DNA from: Bacteroidota bacterium | GTDB lineage: Bacteria; Bacteroidota; Bacteroidia; Flavobacteriales; Weeksellaceae | DNA: 5,080 bases | NCBI GenBank assembly: GCA_023448955.1 | Contig: JAEXJU010000324.1 | Coordinates: forward strand, 1 to 5,080 | Reading direction: 5' to 3' | In this document: positions 4,893 to 5,080 of the stretch, piece by piece | Position numbering within the stretch: the stretch's first letter is position 1 | Layout of the letters: every line of letters starts with the position of its first letter | Program-made: the position numbers and the translations under genes | The notes under the pieces: generated by a model | What the model was told of the DNA's origin: nothing | Database searches by the model: none | What the model saw: only the letters and a program-made list of their open reading frames with translations

Positions 4893-5080
4893 TTATTTCA
4901 CAACAAATACCGAACATTTTGCATGGTTGACGACATAGTCAGTTGTCGATCCCACTACAGCTCTTGTGAGAGTTCCTTTACCCGTCGCACCAATCACGAT
5001 TAGATCAATTGGATAAGTTTCTGTTGCTGCATGGATGATAAATCGCTTAGGGTCTCCTACCTCTACGATCACCGCAACGT
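4893..5080 (-). CDS. Universal stress protein (UspA family), C-terminal part
   Basis: The window holds the last 62 codons; the N-terminal part lies beyond 5080. The sequence contains DLIVIGATGKGTLTRAVVGS followed by TTDYVVNHAKCSVFVVK and a TAA stop at 4893-4895. This is the UspA C-terminal nucleotide-binding signature, G-2x-G-9x-G-(S/T), here G-AT-G-KGTLTRAVV-GS, followed by the final beta strand. The family is cytoplasmic, often binds ATP, and is linked to survival under stress; the exact role here is unknown. It is followed by its own strong terminator. One sampled 60-bp line has 28 G+C (47%), well above the neighbouring cassette, which suggests it is core chromosome. No gene symbol is assigned because these bacteria carry several paralogues. 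Confidence 0.92.
   Translation of the reverse strand, partial: VAVIVEVGDPKRFIIHAATETYPIDLIVIGATGKGTLTRAVVGSTTDYVVNHAKCSVFVVK

Noticed and set aside
4767..5003. Plus-strand 78-codon ORF across the stress-gene terminator
   Set aside because: It crosses a strong terminator hairpin and lies antisense to the clear UspA coding sequence.
1..5080. Insertion sequence, integrase-borne island or CRISPR array
   Set aside because: No transposase or integrase motifs, no regular spaced repeats and no duplicated tRNA end were found. The short repeats are isolated.

Overview
The window looks like a low-G+C Firmicute, most likely an enterococcus or another lactic acid bacterium. The reasons are A+T-rich genes, strong Shine-Dalgarno sequences of the AAGGAG type, sigmaA-type promoters, tRNA genes without an encoded CCA, and tRNA and universal-stress-protein sequences typical of Lactobacillales. 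The genus is inferred; no marker gene is present.

Layout. At the left edge (1-25) is the 5' end of a minus-strand tRNA, probably tRNA-Asn, diverging from a complete plus-strand tRNA-Thr(GGT) at 200-272. Each has a recognisable promoter, and tRNA-Thr is followed by a hairpin terminator. At the right edge (4893-5080, minus) is the C-terminal part of a UspA-family protein, followed by a strong terminator (4835-4873). Everything between these conserved-looking edges (about 441-4770) lies on the minus strand and forms an A+T-rich accessory cassette. In order of transcription it holds: (1) a promoter-like region with a 7-bp inverted repeat; (2) a previously unlisted 27-codon ORF with a very good ribosome binding site; (3) a full-length half-type ABC exporter gene broken by a one-base frameshift at its Walker A and by an in-frame TGA before its signature motif; (4) a 347-bp spacer with palindromes, an 18-bp-spaced direct repeat and a clear promoter; (5) an intact 523-aa half-type ABC exporter with all ATPase motifs; and (6) a 145-aa excisionase/MerR-like helix-turn-helix protein whose ribosome binding site lies inside the 3' end of the exporter gene.

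How the parts may work together (inference). The cassette resembles a small peptide-export or peptide-resistance module: a short Ser-rich peptide with one Trp and one Cys, two half-transporters that could have formed a heterodimer, and a coupled DNA-binding regulator. No modification enzyme, C39 protease domain or immunity protein is visible. With one half-transporter disrupted, the module is probably decaying in this strain, or the intact exporter now works as a homodimer. The peptide and its repeat-bearing promoter deserve the closest second look.
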